The notes beneath the pieces were generated by a model. It made no database searches and was not told the origin of the DNA. It worked only from the letters and a program-made list of their open reading frames with translations. Source: Ciborinia camelliae (lineage: Eukaryota > Ascomycota > Leotiomycetes > Helotiales > Sclerotiniaceae). From it: a stretch of 64,000 bases of DNA. Made by a program: the position numbers and the translations under genes. The DNA lies in assembly GCA_025890175.1 (NCBI GenBank), contig JANPYM010000009.1, positions 1,613,782 through 1,677,781 on the forward strand. Direction: 5' to 3'. Shown here piece after piece: positions 58,930-64,000 of the stretch (position 1 is its first letter; each line of letters begins with the position of its first letter).

Positions 58930-59470
58930 ATGGACACATGGTACAACGGAACTTGGACTTGTCAGCATCAATAAGTTTGGTCCGATGCTGCCCCTCTGTA
59001 CCTGCAAGTTCGACTTTGCCTTGCTTTTCGAGCAGGCCGTCCTCCCTGTTATTCCAAACGCCATCTTCTTGCTTATTTCACCTTGGGAGATTTCGGATAT
59101 CCGGTCAGAAGATGCTCTCTCATCTCGAGGAAGATTGTTCTGTGAAGCCATCAATACTTGCCCAACTGTATATTACCTAAGATACAGGTACTCTTTCGGC
59201 TGCTTTTTGATTTCCTCGGGCTCGCACATTGTATCTTGGACCTGGACAGCTACGACAGGTAATTATTTTCTCTTTTGATTTGGCAGTCAAAATTACATTA
59301 CTCTCTCCTGAAGTATGGGATAAGAGAATCTTTCTCGCAGAAGAATACCGAAAATTTGCCACGGAGACAAGCAATGGCATCTTCGGTAACAGTCTTTTCC
59401 CCTGGATGGATAGTATCTTGAAATGGGGTTATAGCAAGGTAAAAATGGCATTGGCAAAGATGAGGTGAGT
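58930..59470 (+). pseudogene. ABCC (MRP-type) transporter N-terminal relic
   Basis: Two blocks of the N-terminus of fungal ABCC transporters are readable. FGPMLPLCTCKFDFALLFEQ followed by AVLPVIPNAIFLLISPWEI (about 58976-59100) is the usual start with its first membrane span. After a gap with several frame changes, IFLAEEYRKFATETSNGIFGNSLFPWMDS and LKWGYSK (about 59325-59445) is the linker before the first transmembrane domain. The intervening membrane spans are largely unreadable, and neither the rest of the membrane domains nor any Walker motif follows. It is a truncated, decayed copy, with no start codon recovered. An intact ABCC protein would export glutathione conjugates or metabolites. 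Confidence 0.65.
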
Positions 59471-61051
59471 GAATCAAGTGTCTAAATCACCTCGCGCCGC
59501 CCCTTCGTTGAAACAAACGAATAACTTTTTAACTTACGTGATAGCAGTTATTGGACCCTCACGTCCCCGAAAGCTAAATATCCAGCGCATCAAATAATAC
59601 ACTATATGAAAACCTAGTAAAAGCATTTATACAATATGAAACATAAACACATCTAATTACAAATTGAACTAATTATTATTTTTCAAAGTCAGAATTTTTT
59701 GGCAATCTGTGCACACACTGTTGGTAAGTTTTAAACATACGGATTAGGTGCTGAATACACCCATAACAAGAGCAAATCACTTCTCGACACTTAGCGTCGT
59801 GACATACAGGGCCTCCTCCTCTACTATTGTTTCAACTTGTCGTCGAAGGGCATTTAATTAAAGTTGGTCAACAAGAGTGGTAATCTGCATTTGAAAACGA
59901 TCCCGGCCAATGATAACCAGAGCTTGCAGCACATGTTGAGAAGGTTCTTTAGCCTATGCGAAATTCGCACGAAAGACATCCGACAGTCGTCACCCAATAA
60001 CAACTTTTAAATTATTAATATGTACGAAGTGCAATGACAACGAGCTCTGAATCTCTGATATCATCAAGGCTGTGTGCATAGTTGCCATTGGCCGAGAGAC
60101 CGCTGAATGAGCGTTGATATACACAGTTTGGCTATGAGCATTTCTTATTCTTAATAGAACCTACTCGAATAGCTGCTACTGTTGTCTCTCGATCCCGTTA
60201 TTTTTGGGTGAGACTGGGCGTTCTTTTTTTTGTCTTGGTACCTAACCAAGCCCCTCAAGTCTTGGTGTGAAGAACAACTAAAAAATCAAAATCAATGTCA
60301 AAGCTTAAGCTTAAGCTTAGGTAAGCTCAAGAGCTTTCCCCGCACCAGATTTGGGTAGGATTTTGAAGGGTATTCACGGCTTTTTCTCCATCGTTGATGT
60401 CACTGCATGGCATTTCTGGGCATTTTTGCAAACCTTTTCCAATTCACGTACCGAGTTTAGGGGGTAATTTTTTAGTAGAAATTTCCCCAGACACTCAATC
60501 ATCCCGTCAAAGAGCCGGGTACCTACCGGTATACATAACCACCTAGGTAGATGATCAAACGTATAGGTCGTCATGACAACTATGAAAAGTCACTTGCATG
60601 TGGAGGTGGATGTAACATTGGAGGGATAAACTTCAATGCACCCAATTGAATCGACCTGGGAGGATTCTACCGGGTCTCGAGCGGCTTTCCTAGGTACCTT
60701 CCTGAAACGTCAATGTTTACCTTTTTGGGTGCATTGTAAATTCCATACCTATCGAGAGAGTGAGCTTCATAGTGATGGTGTGCAAATTATTTGCCGTAAA
60801 GATTCTGGTCACTTATTGCCACGTGCATATTCTATCCATAAGAGTAAGGGAATCTGCTGCTGATATTTTTATTTTTCGTTTCATTATCGTTCGTACTACA
60901 TTACTTCAAATCGTTTTCGTACCCTATTTACTTGTGGCACACGTACAAAGTGATAGATGATCTGATAGGCAAGTAAATATCTTACAGACCTCTGGGCTTC
61001 ACATATATATACACCGCTTCATCTACTTCGAGGAACAAGCCCACCGCAAAC
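59471..61051. other. Intergenic stretch, 1.6 kb
   Basis: No gene recognised. AAGCTT repeats at 60301-60318, ACCTAGGTA at 60541-60549 and a related CCTAGGTACC near 60689. A TATATATA run (61003-61011) lies 42 bases before the start of the sugar-porter gene. Confidence 0.5.
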
Positions 61052-63099
61052 ATGTTTGGTGGTAGAAAATATTTCGGTCTCAGAGGCCAAAAACTGAACC
61101 TCGCGGTTACCACTGTTGCTGGACTGGATTTTGCGTCAGTATCCCTTTCTTTTCAGCTTTTGTCGTATGCACTACATCATGTCCTCACTCACTGTACGAG
61201 TTTCTGGGGAAGGGTTCTGGGGAAAAGCGGAGGTGGGGATGGGGTTTAGTACCACCCACTTTTCTCCATGCTGAAGATCTTGATCTTCCGCTGTTTTTCC
61301 GAATGTGGATTGAGTAATGAAAACCCACAGCTAACTCTTTCGTAGTCTTTTTGGTTACGACCAAGGTGTTATGTAAGTTTCTCAGCACCTCGCTCGCCAA
61401 TTGCACTTCGCCCGAAGAGGTTACCGGTATCGGGTTTGGGCTTACAGTCTCTTAGGGGAGGACTGTTAACTCTTCCATCATTCGTTAAAACGTTCCCAGA
61501 AATCGATACTGTCCATGATACATCTAACTACACATCCACTATTCAAGGCATATCAGTGGCCAGTTACAATCTCGGATGTTTTATTGGCGCTATTGCCACC
61601 ATTTTTATTGGAGACATTCTTGGCCGTCGTCGCATGATTTTCTATGGTTCTTCAATCATGATTGTTGGAGCTGTCCTCCAAGCATCTGCTTTTGGCCTTC
61701 ATCAATTCATTGTTGGACGTGTCATCTGCGGTTTTGGGAATGGCATGAGTACTAGCACGGTTCCTACATGGGCTTCTGAAACATCAAGGTCACATAAAAG
61801 AGGGAAAATGGTCATGATACAGGGTTCCATGATTACTGGTGGTATTGCTTTATCATATTGGCTTGATTTTGGATTCTCTTTCTTGGAGCCAAGTTCTATA
61901 GCCTGGAGATTTCCAATCGCTTTCCAGATTGTCCCAGCCATTCTGTTACTTGCGTTTATTCTCGAGCTTCCAGAATCTCCTCGGTGAGTACCTTTCTTCC
62001 AATGTTCTACGTCGGCCAATCTAACAAAATGTTCAGTTGGCTCATTTTGAAAGGAGAGGAGACAGAAGCTAGGAGCGTTATTTCAGCACTTGCAGGTCTT
62101 CCTGAAGATGATCCCTCTGTCTGCACTGAAGTCACTGAGATCAAAGATACAGTTCTCGAGATGGCCAAGTACGGTTACTGTGATCTCTTCACTATGGGCC
62201 GTGACCGCAACTTTCACCGTGTCGTGCTGGCATATTTTAGTCAAGTATTCCAACAAATCTCTGGTATTAACCTCATCACCTATTATGCGGCTACAATATT
62301 TGAAAAGTACATGGGTCTCGATGGTCAAACTTCACGTATCCTCGCAGCCGCCAACGGAACAGTGTATTTTGGTACTTCCTTCCTTGCCATCCGGGTAATC
62401 GAACTATTTGGTCGCCGCAGACTCATGTTAGGAAGCTCAGCAGGTTTGGTAGCAAGTATGGTCATTCTCGCTATCATGACCCACCTTTCCGAAACCCATA
62501 TCGGCGGAGCAGGGCCTGGATTCGTCTCCTGCGTATTCCTCTTCATCTTTAATACTTTCTTCGCTATTGGCTGGCTGGCAATCCCTTGGTTGTACCCAGC
62601 TGAAATCGTACCCCTCAAAATCCGCGCACCAGCCAATGGTCTTTCCACATCCGCCAATTGGATTTTTAATTTCATGGTTGTGATGGTCACCCCAGTTGCA
62701 TTCAATTCGATCGGATACAAAACCTATGTTGTTTTTGCCGTCATCAACTTCGCTATAATACCAGTTGTCTACTTCTTCTACCCAGAAACCGCATATAGGA
62801 AGTTGGAGGAAATTGATGCCATATTTATTAAGGCAAAAGGCTGGTCTCATGTAGTTCAAGTTGCGAGGAAGGAACCGTTAAGATATGGAAAGAATGGAGA
62901 GTCCATCAGTAGTAGTATCAATACGGAGGAAATTTATATTGGGGATCAAGAGGTTAACAATCCGAGAGTGGTAGAAAAGGATGAAATTGGAAGTGGTAAT
63001 GGAACGGTGACGCATAATGAGAATATTAAGGATGGAAAATTAAGTGCAGCTACTAGTTACGGGGATTTAGGGAACGATAAAGGCACTTCTAAGGAATAG
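61052..63099 (+). CDS. Hexose-type sugar transporter, MFS sugar-porter family (four exons)
   Basis: Exons 61052-61134, 61346-61372, 61456-61983 and 62037-63099 join in phase to give 566 residues. Exon 2 is a 27-base microexon coding the conserved LFGYDQGVM. Landmarks: GDILGRRRMIFYG in loop 2-3, VGRVICGFGNGMSTSTVPTW, LPESPRWLILKGE before the central loop, FQQISGINLITYYAATIF in TM7, ELFGRRRLMLGS in loop 8-9, and FYPETAYRKLEEID at the end. Twelve spans are expected. The C-terminal ~75 residues are charged and Ser-rich, a likely cytosolic regulatory tail. The QQISGINLITYY signature favours hexoses; the exact sugar is not readable. The donor after exon 1 is GTCAGT, slightly off consensus. No breaks seen. 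Confidence 0.9.
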
Positions 63100-63417
63100 A
63101 CTGAGGTGGTGTAACGGTTGGACCATGAGTCCAGGAGGTGGCTTTTTTTTATATACCCAACAATAGCAGCCATTGGTGGCTTTAATGCCATGTTCTTTTC
63201 TCCGCCCGATAATCATTATTTTCCACCCAGTACCAAAAGTTGAATAGCCATCGTTGTCGTCGCCTATTACGTACGAAGCTTAAAATCAGTATCATCTCCG
63301 GGGTGCATAATATTCAGCGCTTCAAATCTAGTATGTGATGAAGTGAAATCACTCTCATATTTCTAGGTTGATTTTTCATATAAAAAAAGTTCTGTTATGA
63401 CATACGCCAGTATAAGG
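63100..63417. other. 3' flank of the sugar-transporter gene
   Basis: About 320 bases, AT-rich, with no gene or repeat of note. Confidence 0.5.
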
Positions 63418-63831
63418 AAGATGACAATGAAGATGCTGGACCAGGAGATCTGACGTTGATGAAGAAGAAATAGAAGAAGAGCAAGAAGGTGGATATTGTA
63501 TGCCACCCCTTTCTTTCGCTTTGAGCGCATTTACTGATCTTTTCCAAAGCAATAGTATAACCACAAACATTAAAAATAAGTTAAGCCGCACAAATCGGTG
63601 GCTTTCAGTCAAGAAACGACAATTGTGGCCGAAAATGGAGAGGTCACCAGTACGCCGTCACTTTCTCAGGCTTTGGGCGCATTTACTAATCCTTTCTAAG
63701 GCAATGAGGACAATGCAATTGCGAACAATGATGATGGATTAGGCGATCTGTCAACGATGAAGAAAAAAAAAGCAAAAGGTTCAGGGAGACGAAATGAAGA
63801 AGTTACAATAAAGGAAGACGGAGATTAAGCG
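63418..63831 (+). pseudogene. Scrambled, broken duplicates of the eIF2-beta N-terminal exon
   Basis: Three pieces resemble exon 2 of the eIF2-beta gene at 45519. First, GPGDLTLMKKK, a stop, then KKSKK (63441-63492), matches a lysine box. Second, PPLSFALSAFTDLF (about 63502-63543) matches the [12 protein letters not shown] segment. Third, VKPHKSVAF (63580-63606) then PSLSQALGAFTNPF, a stop at 63697-63699, GNEDN and [19 protein letters not shown] (to about 63780) matches the exon in the same order. Each piece is interrupted by stops and no start codon or C-terminal fold follows, so no product is expected. The third piece is the longest and lacks the acidic spacers between the two lysine boxes of the real gene. 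Confidence 0.82.
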
Positions 63832-64000
63832 GTAGGTTCGATGGGAGGGGGTAGGCTCGGTAGGTTCGGCTTGTGCTCGTACACAGTTTTTTATTCGTTT
63901 TTCCGTAGACGATTTTGAGAGAACGGGTAGGTTAATAAAAAAATAATTCACCCATATACAGACGATGATAATTTTCGCGAAGCACGACGTTCATATGGCA
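63832..64000. other. Window end, no feature recognised
   Basis: Short GGTAGG-rich then AT-rich sequence after the eIF2-beta relic. The window ends here. Confidence 0.5.

Noticed and set aside
1..64000. tRNA, rRNA, CRISPR or origin signals
   Set aside because: I looked for tRNA arms (GGTTCGA-type T-loops with matching acceptor ends) and found none. CRISPR-like spaced repeats and rRNA segments are absent.

Overview
The window is nuclear DNA of a filamentous ascomycete (Pezizomycotina). The signs are short introns of about 50-210 bases with GT..AG ends, genes on both strands separated by 0.5-2 kb of AT-rich intergenic DNA, and proteins of fungal type (Nce102, Ypd1, Kes1/Osh, a CsbD-like cruciform-binding protein, an ITR-type inositol transporter, a DDX60-like helicase). 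A helotialean fungus (Leotiomycetes, Botrytis/Sclerotinia-like) is my guess from overall character; it is not proven by anything here.

Layout. 1-7 kb: the end of a large uncharacterised protein, a small Ser-rich protein and a four-exon Kes1-type oxysterol-binding protein. 7.9-8.5 kb: a two-exon CsbD-like protein. 8.5-15.6 kb: a 7-kb stretch without a recognisable gene, rich in simple repeats. 15.6-24.3 kb: the phosphorelay protein Ypd1, converging on a 2H phosphoesterase with an embedded RGG box; then a three-exon coiled-coil protein and a C2H2-like zinc-finger protein. 24.3-30.4 kb: a gene graveyard. It holds relics of an acyl-CoA ligase (-), a folylpolyglutamate synthase (+) and a Qdr-type MFS transporter (+). 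The synthase relic is split by a 498-bp hAT-like MITE with 12-bp terminal inverted repeats and 8-bp target duplications. 30.9-40.4 kb: an inositol transporter, a long JmjC histone-demethylase-like protein and mitochondrial Coq2. 42-49 kb: Nce102, a possible Mim2-like outer-membrane factor, eIF2-beta and an AIM24-domain protein. 50-58 kb: a small acidic-tailed protein and a seven-exon, 1820-residue DDX60-like Ski2-family helicase. 58.9-59.5 kb: an ABCC-transporter relic. 61-63.1 kb: a hexose-type sugar porter. 63.4-63.8 kb: scrambled, broken copies of the N-terminal exon of eIF2-beta, whose intact gene lies 18 kb upstream.

The live genes are mostly unrelated housekeeping functions (translation start, ubiquinone synthesis, sterol/PI4P transport, membrane organisation, osmostress phosphorelay, chromatin, RNA surveillance, sugar and inositol uptake). 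They do not form one pathway. The unusual content is the decayed segment with its MITE, the eIF2-beta fragments, a perfect 22-nt palindrome, and a recurring intergenic palindromic word ACCTAGGTA.
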